Shown: positions 51,480-59,594 of the stretch, in pieces
Layout: each line of letters opens with the position of its first letter
How positions within the stretch are numbered: the stretch's first letter is position 1
Assembly: GCF_014207535.1 (NCBI RefSeq)
Contig: NZ_JACHGK010000020.1
Span: 1-64,000 of the forward strand
Origin: Bacillus benzoevorans
Lineage (GTDB): Bacteria; Bacillota; Bacilli; Bacillales; Cytobacillaceae
Reading direction: 5' to 3'
DNA: 64,000 nt
Made by a program: the position numbers and the translations under genes
Notes under the pieces: model-generated
What the model saw: the letters and a program-made list of their open reading frames with translations, nothing else
Told to the model about the DNA's origin: nothing
The model's database searches: none

Positions 51480-51660
51480 GAGCTCCTCTAGGACGTTAGA
51501 TCACATTGTACTTCGTGCCTGAGGCTCTAGACCTCGTGTGTCAGCTTTATGGATCTTGTCCTGAAAGTACGAATAATACGTGAAAACTAAGTTTATATTC
51601 ACTAGGCTGTATCCTCTGTAGGATGAAAACGCAAGATCCCTTCACGTTCTAGAGGAGCTC
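51480..51660 (+). ncRNA. Predicted bridge (seek) RNA of the IS110 element
   Basis: A 17-bp outer stem closes the RNA: 51480-51496 with 51644-51660, one G-U pair. Target loop: GTGCCT at 51515-51520 equals the left flank plus core at 49845-49850, and GTGTCAG at 51538-51544 is the reverse complement of core plus right flank CTGACAC at 51773-51779. A GAGG/CCTC hairpin separates the two guides. A second domain, closed by GGATCTTG (51551-51558) and CAAGATCC (51632-51639), holds ATACG (51576-51580), equal to the element's right end (51768-51772), and ACTAG (51601-51605), the reverse complement of core plus left end CTAGT. This is the expected target-loop and donor-loop arrangement. Confidence 0.8.
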
Positions 51661-51781
51661 TATAATAAATTCTGTGATAGTTGGACTCATCCCAAAAAAT
51701 GGAAATATGAGTTCTACTTTAAGTCGGTCTTTTTTAAATCAATTACTTCCTTGACTTATTTACCATTATACGCTGACACCG

Positions 51782-51847
51782 AAAAAAGACAGAAAAGGCG
51801 AAAGTGTCCATATGGAGAGAACACTTCCGCCTGAATTTGTCTTTTTT
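51782..51847 (-). terminator. Repeat-derived terminator after yfkAB
   Basis: AAAAAAGACA and TGTCTTTTTT form the outer stem, with inner AGGCGAAAGTGT / ACACTTCCGCCT. It also contains the GTGTCCATATG tail of the repeat whose palindrome was split by the insertion sequence, showing that the repeat doubles as a terminator. Confidence 0.78.
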
Positions 51848-51852
51848 CAAAT

Positions 51853-52980
51853 CTATTTATTGATATCAATCAATGATTGACGATGTTTAAAGTCTATATC
51901 TTGATAATAGACGTTTTTCACCAAGACATTTGGACCAAGGCATTGAACGTTTGGACAATGGCAATTCAATGATGCGGCAAGGTCTGTTTTCAGCCAATTG
52001 TCAAAGGCATCTGTAAGCCTGTCTGATTTTACGTTTCCAAGCGGCGGGGCATCGCCAAAATCAGTGACAATGATTTCACCGGTAAAAATATTTACATTTA
52101 ATCGGGAGCGACCATCCGGGTCATTGCGAACAGTCACGTTTTTCTCATTTGAAAGCCGTTTTATTAGCTCTAAATCTTCTGCTTTATTCATGCAGGCATA
52201 AAAAGGCAGTGTTCCAAACAGCATCCATGTGTTTTGCTCACGGATATCGAGGAGCTGGTGAATACACTCACGAATCTCAGCTAAACTTAATGTTTCAAGC
52301 GATGAGGCGTAGTCTACGGCGTACATAGGGTGCACCTCATGCCTACTGCACTTCATTTCGTGGACAATTTGCTGATGGATTTTCTCTAAATGAGGCTTTG
52401 TCCGTTTGCTTAACATCGTTTCAGCGGAGACCATTACTCCATTTTCAGCAAGAATCCGGCTGTTTTCAATAATATTGTGAAACAGTTTCTTGCGCTGCTC
52501 GATGGTCGGTTTGCGCTCCATTCTGGCGAAAGCGCCTTCGATAAAATCTTCCTCCGTTCCCCAATTATGTGAGATATGGAGCACATCTAAATAAGGAATA
52601 ATATCTGTATAGCGATCGATATCCAATGTAAGATTTGAATTCAGCTGTGTACGAATCCCGCGTTCGTGAGCATACTTCAGCAAAGGAATGACATATCCCT
52701 CGAGCGTTTTATTAGACAGAACAGGTTCCCCACCGGTAATGCTCATCGTCCGTAGATGGGGAATCTCATCTAATCGCTGAATCAATAGTTCAAGCGGGAG
52801 ACCGTCCGGTTCCTGCGTTTGCAATGTATAGCCGACAGCACAATGCTCGCAGCGCATATTGCATATAACGGTAGTCGTGAATTCAACATTTGTCAGGACT
52901 AATTTACCGTGCTTTTCCATGTCCAAATAGGTTTCCCACGGGTCATAATCAGGTCCTAGCTTCTTTCTCTCGGAAATCAT
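51853..52980 (-). CDS. yfkAB: Radical SAM protein YfkAB
   Basis: 375 residues. The [4Fe-4S]/SAM motif CNMRCEHC (C-x3-C-x2-C) is at about 40-47, followed by MSITGGEP (SAM-binding GGE) near 78. A C-terminal Cys cluster (CHCPNVQC near 343-350) may hold a second cluster. The family is annotated as radical SAM/CxCxxxxC motif protein YfkAB; its substrate is unknown. AAGGGGAG lies before the ATG. Conserved yfk neighbourhood. Confidence 0.9.
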   Translation of the reverse strand: MISERKKLGPDYDPWETYLDMEKHGKLVLTNVEFTTTVICNMRCEHCAVGYTLQTQEPDGLPLELLIQRLDEIPHLRTMSITGGEPVLSNKTLEGYVIPLLKYAHERGIRTQLNSNLTLDIDRYTDIIPYLDVLHISHNWGTEEDFIEGAFARMERKPTIEQRKKLFHNIIENSRILAENGVMVSAETMLSKRTKPHLEKIHQQIVHEMKCSRHEVHPMYAVDYASSLETLSLAEIRECIHQLLDIREQNTWMLFGTLPFYACMNKAEDLELIKRLSNEKNVTVRNDPDGRSRLNVNIFTGEIIVTDFGDAPPLGNVKSDRLTDAFDNWLKTDLAASLNCHCPNVQCLGPNVLVKNVYYQDIDFKHRQSLIDINK

Positions 52981-53189
52981 TATTTTCTCCCCTTGTAAGT
53001 CGTATTACATCATCTTATGATGGATTTGCTACTGTCATTATTGATTTATTAAATTGCACTGTCAATATGACTAAGAGAATAATTATTTCTTATAAAACTG
53101 AACGGCGGCTATCTTTTTTGCTGGAAAGGTTGCCATTCCGGTGATTTTTCGATAGGATGAATAACGTAGGTGAAAGGAGCGAATTTTGC

Positions 53190-53375
53190 TTGGGTAGTCC
53201 GATACAAGATAAGAATGGTCAAGTATCCTTTTTGAAGGAGCGTCTTAATATGTTTCTGGATGTATTAGATGCCATCGATCCAGGGGATACAGACATTGAA
53301 GATATTGATCGTTTAATTGAGATGATTGATGACCTCGAAAGTAAATGCCGTGAATTTAAACACCGCGGGATGTAA
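53190..53375 (+). CDS. Small SE1561-family protein
   Basis: 61 residues from the TTG at 53190 (starting MGSPIQDKNGQVSFLKERLN), selected because AAAGGAG lies about 10 nt upstream and the family normally begins this way; the ATG at 53157 lies ahead of that ribosome site and is unlikely. Acidic helical protein with LDVLDAIDPGDTDIEDIDRL; no known function. It has its own terminator. Confidence 0.78.
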   Translation: MGSPIQDKNGQVSFLKERLNMFLDVLDAIDPGDTDIEDIDRLIEMIDDLESKCREFKHRGM

Positions 53376-53402
53376 GAGCCTTAATGAAAGGGCTCTTTTT
53401 TT
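53375..53402 (+). terminator. Intrinsic terminator
   Basis: AGAGCC and GGGCTCT arms right after the stop, then T7. Confidence 0.82.
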
Positions 53403-53515
53403 GCCATTAAAACGTTTTCATCCTTTATCTTTAAAAATTAAAAACATACAGTTATAATAGAAATGTCCAAATTGTTGAAAAATAGCTACGTAATATTGGG
53501 GAGGAGAATAGCGGC

Positions 53516-55063
53516 ATGAATACAGAACAATTCCAAGAGAGTATGTACAAGCTTATTGTTGAAACATCAACAGGGCTTCCAAAGGACGTACGTCGTGCCA
53601 TTAAGGCAGCGAAAGAACAGGAAAATGCCGGAACAAGCTCTGCGATGGCACTTGCAACCATCACAAATAATATCAAAATGGCAGATGATAATATTTCGCC
53701 AATCTGTCAGGACACAGGTCTGCCTACATTTAAAATCAAAACGCCTGTCGGGGCTAATCAAATTGAAATGAAGAAAGCCATTTACAACGCGATTGCTCAA
53801 GCGACGAAGGACGGAAAACTGCGCCCGAATTCAGTTGATTCTTTAACAGGCAAAAACAGCGGCGACAACCTCGGCGGCGGTACACCCGTTGTCAAATTTG
53901 AACAATGGGAAAAAGATTATATTGACGTTCGTCTGATCTTAAAAGGCGGCGGCTGTGAAAATAAAAATATTCAATACAGTCTTCCATGTGAATTAGAAGG
54001 ACTTGGCCGTGCCGGACGCGACCTTGATGGTATCCGCAAATGTGTCATGCATTCTGTTTACCAAGCGCAGGGACAAGGCTGCAGCGCCGGTTTTATCGGT
54101 GTCGGCATCGGCGGCGATCGTTCTTCAGGCTACGATTTAGCTAAAGAACAGCTTTTCCGTACGGTAGATGATGTGAATCCAAATGAAGATTTACGCAAGC
54201 TTGAAGAATATGTAATGGAAAATGCCAATAAATTAGGCATTGGCACCATGGGCTTTGGTGGTGAAACAACGCTTCTTGGCTGTAAAGTCGGTGTGATGAA
54301 CCGTATTCCGGCCAGCTTCTATGTATCTGTAGCGTATAACTGTTGGGCTTTCCGCCGTTTAGGTGTTGCAATCAATCCTGAAACAGGGGAAATCAATGAG
54401 TGGATGTACCAAGAAGGCGAAAAAATTGACTTCGGTGCAGAGGCAGAAAAAGAAACGGCTGCAGCTTCAGCATCCAACGTCAATGTCGTTGAATTACAGG
54501 CTCCAATCACCGAAGAACAAATTCGTCAGCTGAAAGTCGGTGACGTTGTCCGCATTAACGGCAGAATGTACACTGGCCGTGACGCGATCCATAAATATTT
54601 ATCCGATCATGATGCGCCGGTAGACTTAAATGGACAAGTGATCTATCACTGCGGTCCAGTTATGCTGAAGGATGAAAATGGTACATGGCATGTAAAAGCA
54701 GCAGGTCCGACAACAAGTATTCGTGAGGAGCCATACCAAGGTGATATCATGAAAAAATTCGGTATCCGCGCTGTTATCGGTAAAGGCGGTATGGGACCGA
54801 AAACATTAGCGGCTCTTCAAGAACATGGCGGTGTCTACTTAAATGCGATCGGCGGTGCTGCGCAATATTATGCAGATTGTATTAAATCTGTCGACGGTGT
54901 TGACTTAACAGAATTCGGTATTCCGGAAGCAATGTGGCATTTAACAGTTGAAGGATTTACAGCGGTTGTGACAATGGATTCACACGGGAACAGCCTTCAC
55001 AAAGATGTTGACCAATCTTCACTTGAAAAATTAGCGCAATTTAAAGATAAAGTATTTAATTAA
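53516..55063 (+). CDS. Fumarate hydratase, class I ([4Fe-4S])
   Basis: Interconverts fumarate and malate in the TCA cycle. 515 residues as a fused alpha-beta class I enzyme: cluster Cys residues in ICQDTGLPTF (near 62), KGGGCENKN (near 145) and TLLGCKVGV (near 260), then the beta domain from about 325 with INGRMYTGRDAIHKYL and KGGMGPKTLAAL. GGGGAGGAG precedes the ATG. This oxygen-sensitive class differs from the FumC class II enzyme that B. subtilis uses. Together with the dct system it serves C4-acid metabolism, though the genes are not linked. Confidence 0.93.
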   Translation: MNTEQFQESMYKLIVETSTGLPKDVRRAIKAAKEQENAGTSSAMALATITNNIKMADDNISPICQDTGLPTFKIKTPVGANQIEMKKAIYNAIAQATKDGKLRPNSVDSLTGKNSGDNLGGGTPVVKFEQWEKDYIDVRLILKGGGCENKNIQYSLPCELEGLGRAGRDLDGIRKCVMHSVYQAQGQGCSAGFIGVGIGGDRSSGYDLAKEQLFRTVDDVNPNEDLRKLEEYVMENANKLGIGTMGFGGETTLLGCKVGVMNRIPASFYVSVAYNCWAFRRLGVAINPETGEINEWMYQEGEKIDFGAEAEKETAAASASNVNVVELQAPITEEQIRQLKVGDVVRINGRMYTGRDAIHKYLSDHDAPVDLNGQVIYHCGPVMLKDENGTWHVKAAGPTTSIREEPYQGDIMKKFGIRAVIGKGGMGPKTLAALQEHGGVYLNAIGGAAQYYADCIKSVDGVDLTEFGIPEAMWHLTVEGFTAVVTMDSHGNSLHKDVDQSSLEKLAQFKDKVFN

Positions 55064-55073
55064 CTATCACTGT

Positions 55074-55104
55074 AAGGGATGGACATGATTGTTCATCCCT
55101 TTTG
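55074..55104 (+). terminator. Terminator after fumarase
   Basis: AAGGGATGGACA and TGTTCATCCCTTTT arms. Confidence 0.8.
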
Positions 55105-55191
55105 TATTTTATTGGCAAAATAGACCACGCATGATTCTAATTCAGGCACAAACAATAAAATGAACAAGAAATAGTGAAAGGGGAAATATTA

Positions 55192-56004
55192 TTGAAGTTC
55201 AATTTTAAACTATTCACCATCTTGATCCTGCTATTGTTTGTGTCGGCAGCAAATGCCGCAGCAGAGAATTTCTCCAATCAGCCGATCCATTGGGGTTTTA
55301 AAAGAGCGACAGAAGGCCAGCCGGCTGAGGCAGGAAAGCAGTTAGATGATCTTACTGCAAAATATGGTGCTTTTTACAAGGCAGATCCTGCTAAAAAAGA
55401 ACTCTACCTAACCTTTGATAACGGCTATGAAAATGGCTACACAGCAAAGGTCTTAGACGTATTGAAAAAAGAAAAGGTACCGGCAACCTTTTTTGTTACC
55501 GGGCATTACTTAGAATCAGAGCCTGAGCTTGTGAAAAGAATGGTAAAGGAAGGGCATATTGTCGGCAACCACTCATGGAGCCACCCTGATATGACGCAGA
55601 TTAGCAATGAGCGTATCCGGGAGGAACTTGAAAAAGTAAGGGCCAAAACAGAAGAACTGACCGGTAAAAAAGAAATGACCTATCTGCGCCCGCCGCGCGG
55701 CATCTTAAGTGAGAGGACAATGACCATCGCCAAAGGGCAGGGCTATACACATGTCCTCTGGTCGTTAGCCTATGTCGATTGGAAAACCGACCAGCAAAAA
55801 GGCGCCCAATATGCCTACGACAACATCATGAAACAAATCCATCCAGGGGCAGTGCTTTTGCTCCATACAGTTTCGAAAGATAATGCTGATGCATTAGAAA
55901 GAGTTCTTCAAGACTTGAAGAAACAAGGGTATGCCTTTAAAAGTCTGGATGATTTGACAAAGAAAGGGAAAGTGAAAAAGATAACTGAAGAACAAAAGGA
56001 ATAG
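55192..56004 (+). CDS. pdaA: N-acetylmuramic acid deacetylase PdaA type (NodB domain)
   Basis: 270 residues from the TTG at 55192, which has GAAAGGGG 8 nt before and starts directly with the signal peptide (MKFNFKLFTILILLLF..., cleavage after ANA/AAA). The NodB polysaccharide deacetylase domain runs from about 65: YLTFDNGYENGYT (here Asp-Asn in place of the usual Asp-Asp pair, as in PdaA), GNHSWSHPDMTQ (metal His), YLRPPRG, and LLLHTVSKDN. PdaA is needed for muramic delta-lactam in the spore cortex, which germination enzymes recognise. Equivalent to B. subtilis yfjS. Confidence 0.9.
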   Translation: MKFNFKLFTILILLLFVSAANAAAENFSNQPIHWGFKRATEGQPAEAGKQLDDLTAKYGAFYKADPAKKELYLTFDNGYENGYTAKVLDVLKKEKVPATFFVTGHYLESEPELVKRMVKEGHIVGNHSWSHPDMTQISNERIREELEKVRAKTEELTGKKEMTYLRPPRGILSERTMTIAKGQGYTHVLWSLAYVDWKTDQQKGAQYAYDNIMKQIHPGAVLLLHTVSKDNADALERVLQDLKKQGYAFKSLDDLTKKGKVKKITEEQKE

Positions 56005-56007
56005 AAC

Positions 56008-56057
56008 AAAAGCTGACTCCAAAATGACGTGATATCGGCATTTAGGGTCAGCTTTAA
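56008..56057. terminator. Bidirectional terminator between pdaA and the MFS gene
   Basis: AAAGCTGAC and GTCAGCTTT outer arms with an inner AAAATG/CATTT pair. Confidence 0.75.
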
Positions 56058-56098
56058 TACATAAGTCAGCCTATTAGAAAATAGAAAGAATAGTTTTT

Positions 56099-57268
56099 TC
56101 ACTGCCCACTTTCCTTCTTTTTAAAGAAAAACAGCGCCGTAAACACACATAGCAGGATAAGACTAATGGTATAGAAGAAATTAATTCCGTCAATATATTG
56201 CAGGGAAAATCCTTCAATGAACGGCCCGCTGATACTGCCGACGGAAAAGAGCAGGCTGCATAGCATATTTCCGGTCGGAAGCAGCGTTTTCGGCGTCAGG
56301 TCGACCATATAGGATACACCGAGGGAATACGTCGAACCAACAAACATCCCGGCAGCGAAAAAGCAGACAATCAAGCCGATAACAGATTCCTGAATGATGC
56401 CGGCTAAAGTAAAGCAGGCGAAACCGGAAAACATCACGCTCATCAGCACCTTTCTGCGCTCAAAGCGGTCGCTCATCAAACCGAGAGGCAATTGAAAGAC
56501 GATACTGCCAATGGCGAATGCTGGTAAAATGATCGCTACGGAACTTACATCAATTCCAATATTTAAAGCATAGACAGGAAAATTCCCGTTCAGAGAGGCC
56601 TCAAGAAATCCGTAAGTGAAGGGAAACAGAAATGCCACCCAGGCATATTTCCATGCCTGACCCAATCGTTTAAAGGTACTGAAAAAGGAACCCCTTTGTG
56701 CCGCTTGTTCAGGCTGCTCATTTTTTAGCAAAAAAATAGTAAGACAAGCTAATAAGCCAATTCCTGCGGTAAGAAAAAACGGCAGGGTCTCATTTACCTC
56801 TAAAAACCTTGTCATCATCGGCCCTATTCCAAAACCTAATCCAAAGCTCAATCCAAACAGGGCAATGTTTCTGCCTCTTTTATTTGCCGGAGAGATCGAA
56901 GTGATCCATGTTTGTGCACCGAATTGCAGCATGCAAATGCCAACTCCAATGAATAAGCGCAAAATAAACCAAAAGATTAATGACTTCCATAGAGGAAAAA
57001 AGGCAAGCGGTAGAACAATAAAGAGACTTCCTTGGAGGAGAATATTGCGATAGCCGAATTTCCGCAGCAGACCTTCCATAAAGGGAGTGGCAAATAAGAT
57101 TCCTATGTATACTCCTGTAGCGTGAAGTCCGTTAATAGATGAGGGAATGCCTGCCTGCTCAAACAGAATCGCTGTTACAGGCAGCAGCATTCCCTGAGAA
57201 AAGCCGGCAATCAGACTGATTTCCATCAGAATCCAAAATCGGAGACGCGGATAAATATTATCGTACAT
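56099..57268 (-). CDS. MFS transporter of unknown substrate
   Basis: 389 residues with twelve predicted membrane helices and the loop 2-3 signature GLLRKFGYRNILLQG. LMSDRFERRKVLMSV in the second half is the matching motif between helices 8 and 9. It resembles the drug/sugar efflux branch (YfkF/YttB-like single-domain carriers), but the cargo cannot be inferred. Start at 57268 with AGGTG upstream. Monocistronic. Confidence 0.88.
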   Translation of the reverse strand: MYDNIYPRLRFWILMEISLIAGFSQGMLLPVTAILFEQAGIPSSINGLHATGVYIGILFATPFMEGLLRKFGYRNILLQGSLFIVLPLAFFPLWKSLIFWFILRLFIGVGICMLQFGAQTWITSISPANKRGRNIALFGLSFGLGFGIGPMMTRFLEVNETLPFFLTAGIGLLACLTIFLLKNEQPEQAAQRGSFFSTFKRLGQAWKYAWVAFLFPFTYGFLEASLNGNFPVYALNIGIDVSSVAIILPAFAIGSIVFQLPLGLMSDRFERRKVLMSVMFSGFACFTLAGIIQESVIGLIVCFFAAGMFVGSTYSLGVSYMVDLTPKTLLPTGNMLCSLLFSVGSISGPFIEGFSLQYIDGINFFYTISLILLCVFTALFFFKKKESGQ

Positions 57269-57539
57269 TATTTTTACACCTCGTATGATTGAACCGTTCT
57301 AAATGAGTGCAACTAAATAATTTTAACATACGCCTACAAGGTTGCTTAAATTTATATTTTTCCAAATAGTTAATGGAAAAGGGAGCTTCATCGATCTATT
57401 GGACGATACTTGAAGGGAATGACCAGGCATTTTTGCAATGGACAAGATTTGCATGATAGCTTATGCTATACTACGGAAATGGACTAAGAACTTAATTGAC
57501 ATAGATTGAATAGTGTTTTATAAATTGGAGTGAATAATC

Positions 57540-58925
57540 TTGAAAAAAGAAGAAACGGCAAAAATAGAGCCGAAGCAGCAATTTCCTTTAACCATCAAGC
57601 GGCTCGGGATCAATGGCGAAGGTGTAGGATATTTTAAAAAGCAGGTTGTATTCGTACCGGGTGCTATTCCGGGTGAAGAAGTGGTAGTCGAAGCGGTCAA
57701 GGTTCAGCCTAATTTTGCCCAGGCAAAAGTCAAAAATATCCGCAAGCAGTCACCGTTCCGGGTTCAGCCGCAATGTCCCGTTTATGAAGAATGCGGCGGC
57801 TGTCAGCTGCAGCATTTGGAATATGGCCAACAGCTGAAGGAAAAACGCGATATTGTCATTCAAGCACTGGAGCGGCATACGAAATTACCTATTGATCAGC
57901 TTGAGATTAGAGAAACGATTGGAATGGAAAACCCTTGGAATTACCGTAATAAGAGCCAGTTTCAAGTGGGGCAGAAGGATGGGAAAATTCTTGCCGGCTT
58001 GTACGGGATGGATTCCCACCGTCTGATTAATATTGACCAATGTGCCGTGCAGCATGCGAAAACAAATAAAGCGATTGGTACGGTCAAAAAAATCCTGCAA
58101 AGACTGCAAATTCCAATTTACAATGAAAAAACGAAGAAGGGAATAGTCCGTACGATTGTCGCCAGGGTAGGTGTAGAGAGCCGTGAATTGCAAATCGTTT
58201 TGATTACAGCAAAAAAGGAACTGTCACAGAAGGATATTATTATAGAAGAAATCAGGAAAAGACTCCCTGAAGTCAAATCTATTATGCAAAATATCAACGG
58301 AGAAAACACTTCGCTAATATTTGGCGCAGAGACGGTGAAATTGGCTGGTAAGGATTTTATTCAGGAAACATTGGGAGATTTGAGTTTTGAATTGTCGGCA
58401 AGAACGTTTTTTCAATTAAATCCGGAACAGACCGTGGTCCTTTACAACGAGGTGAAAAAAGCGGCAGGGCTGACAGGAAGGGAAAAGGTTGTCGATGCCT
58501 ACTGCGGCGTTGGTACAATTGGCCTGTGGCTTGCCGAGCAAGCAGCTGAAATCCGCGGTATGGACGTGATTCCTGAATCGATTAAAGATGCAAAGAAAAA
58601 TGCAGAGCGCCACGGGATGAAACATGCGAAATATGAAGTCGGAAAAGCGGAAAATCTTCTGCCAAAATGGGCAAAAGAGGGCTGGAAACCGGATTGTTTA
58701 ATCGTCGATCCGCCAAGGACAGGCCTTGACGATAAACTCTTAAAAACGATACTGCAAACCAAGCCGAAAAAAGTAGTTTATGTTTCCTGTAATCCATCTA
58801 CATTGGCAAAGGATATACAATTTCTTTCGCAAGACTACAGCGTAGAATATATACAGCCAGTTGACATGTTTCCGCAAACAGCACATGTCGAGTGCTGTGT
58901 ATTGCTAAAATTAAAATGTGACTAA
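57540..58925 (+). CDS. rlmD: 23S rRNA (uracil-C5)-methyltransferase RlmD/RlmCD type
   Basis: 461 residues starting at TTG 57540 with TTGGAG upstream. N-terminal TRAM domain (TIKRLGINGEGVGYFKKQVVFVPGAIPGE), then the iron-sulfur Cys set CPVYEECGGCQLQH (near 79-92) with a further Cys near 163, and a SAM methyltransferase domain with VDAYCGVGTIGLWLA near 318, IVDPPRTGLD near 387 and the catalytic Cys in YVSCNPSTLAKD near 418. Corresponds to the YfjO/YefA type of B. subtilis, which methylates U747 and/or U1939. Confidence 0.92.
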   Translation: MKKEETAKIEPKQQFPLTIKRLGINGEGVGYFKKQVVFVPGAIPGEEVVVEAVKVQPNFAQAKVKNIRKQSPFRVQPQCPVYEECGGCQLQHLEYGQQLKEKRDIVIQALERHTKLPIDQLEIRETIGMENPWNYRNKSQFQVGQKDGKILAGLYGMDSHRLINIDQCAVQHAKTNKAIGTVKKILQRLQIPIYNEKTKKGIVRTIVARVGVESRELQIVLITAKKELSQKDIIIEEIRKRLPEVKSIMQNINGENTSLIFGAETVKLAGKDFIQETLGDLSFELSARTFFQLNPEQTVVLYNEVKKAAGLTGREKVVDAYCGVGTIGLWLAEQAAEIRGMDVIPESIKDAKKNAERHGMKHAKYEVGKAENLLPKWAKEGWKPDCLIVDPPRTGLDDKLLKTILQTKPKKVVYVSCNPSTLAKDIQFLSQDYSVEYIQPVDMFPQTAHVECCVLLKLKCD

Positions 58926-58997
58926 AAAATAGAAATCCTACATGTTAAAATAAACTTTTTCCACAATTCATCCACAGTTGGAATAAACATTTTCAAA

Positions 58998-59031
58998 AAG
59001 TCGGGACAAAAATCCGATTTAAGCCCGACTT
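58998..59031 (+). terminator. Terminator-like hairpin after rlmD
   Basis: AAGTCGGG and CCCGACTT arms in an A/T-rich setting, with no long T run. Confidence 0.55.
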
Positions 59032-59496
59032 ATCAACAATCGTGGGAAAATGCTCGATGAAAAACTTTATTTTAACTCGATAAAAAATGTGAAAAAAAGT
59101 GTGGGAAAAGCGGGAAAAAACGTGTGAGTTTTAAGCGAAAATGAGGGAAAAGCGGGAAAAAAGGAAAGACTTTATTTTAATAGCGAACGAAGGAATGCGG
59201 GTTGGAGCGGGGTAAAATGGTAGGGAGAATTTTTTAACTGCACATAGTAGCAAACGAAAAAGGAGAAAAAAATTAACGTTTTTTTCTCTTTTTTGTTTAA
59301 GGATTAAGGTTTGCATTTAGAACTGAAGGTTTACTGATCCGCTTCAGGAGACCCTTGGTTTTTTTTTGAAAAAGTGCTGGAGGAGGGATAAGTATAAGAA
59401 GAAATAGTAGGAGAAAAAGTGTGATAGAAAGCGGGAGAGGGTTTAAGGAGAAGGGTGGAAGGAGGATCGTGGAACTTATTATTAGCTTTGGACAAT

Positions 59497-59536
59497 AAAA
59501 AGGCTCGTTTAATGCTTTTATTTAGATGAGCTTTTC
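59497..59536 (-). terminator. Terminator downstream of the methyltransferase gene
   Basis: AAAAGGCTCGTTTAA pairs with TTTAGATGAGCTTTT; on the minus strand it ends in CCTTTTTATTG, about 60 nt past the stop of the methyltransferase gene. Confidence 0.65.
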
Positions 59537-59594
59537 GTTCTTCTCAATATTTATCTAAACGCTTTTTTGTCCTATTGTTGCTTTAGTACCTTGA

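Larger units (their letters stand above)
49849..51774 (+). mobile_element. IS110-family insertion sequence with intact transposase and noncoding RNA region
   Basis: The ends are inferred from the interrupted repeat. The left flank reads GGTGC-CT-AGTATAG and the right flank TTATACG-CT-GACACC. Removing the element with one CT restores GGTGCCTGACACC followed by an A tract, i.e. a normal copy of the local repeat. A shared CT core and lack of long terminal repeats are typical of IS110 elements. Short imperfect inverted ends are present (GTATAGTAAATA near the left end, TATTTACCATTATAC near the right). The 110-nt left and 400-nt right noncoding parts are unequal; the longer 3' one carries a structured RNA, as in the IS1111 branch. 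Confidence 0.88.
58955..59594. other. Gene-free stretch: DnaA-box-like motifs, then a strongly purine-biased tract
   Basis: No ORF here has a ribosome site or a plausible protein. The first 85 nt hold three single-mismatch DnaA-box-like 9-mers: TTTTCCACA (58957), TCATCCACA (58968) and TTATCAACA (59030). From about 59090 to 59470 the plus strand is markedly A/G-rich, with GGGAAAAGCGGGAAAAAA occurring twice (near 59103 and 59149). A long A/T hairpin (AAAAAGGAGAAAAAAA / TTTTTTTCTC) lies near 59260-59297. Confidence 0.5.

Noticed and set aside
58955..59594. Replication origin
   Set aside because: No dnaA/dnaN genes nearby and too few good DnaA boxes; recorded only as a box-like cluster.
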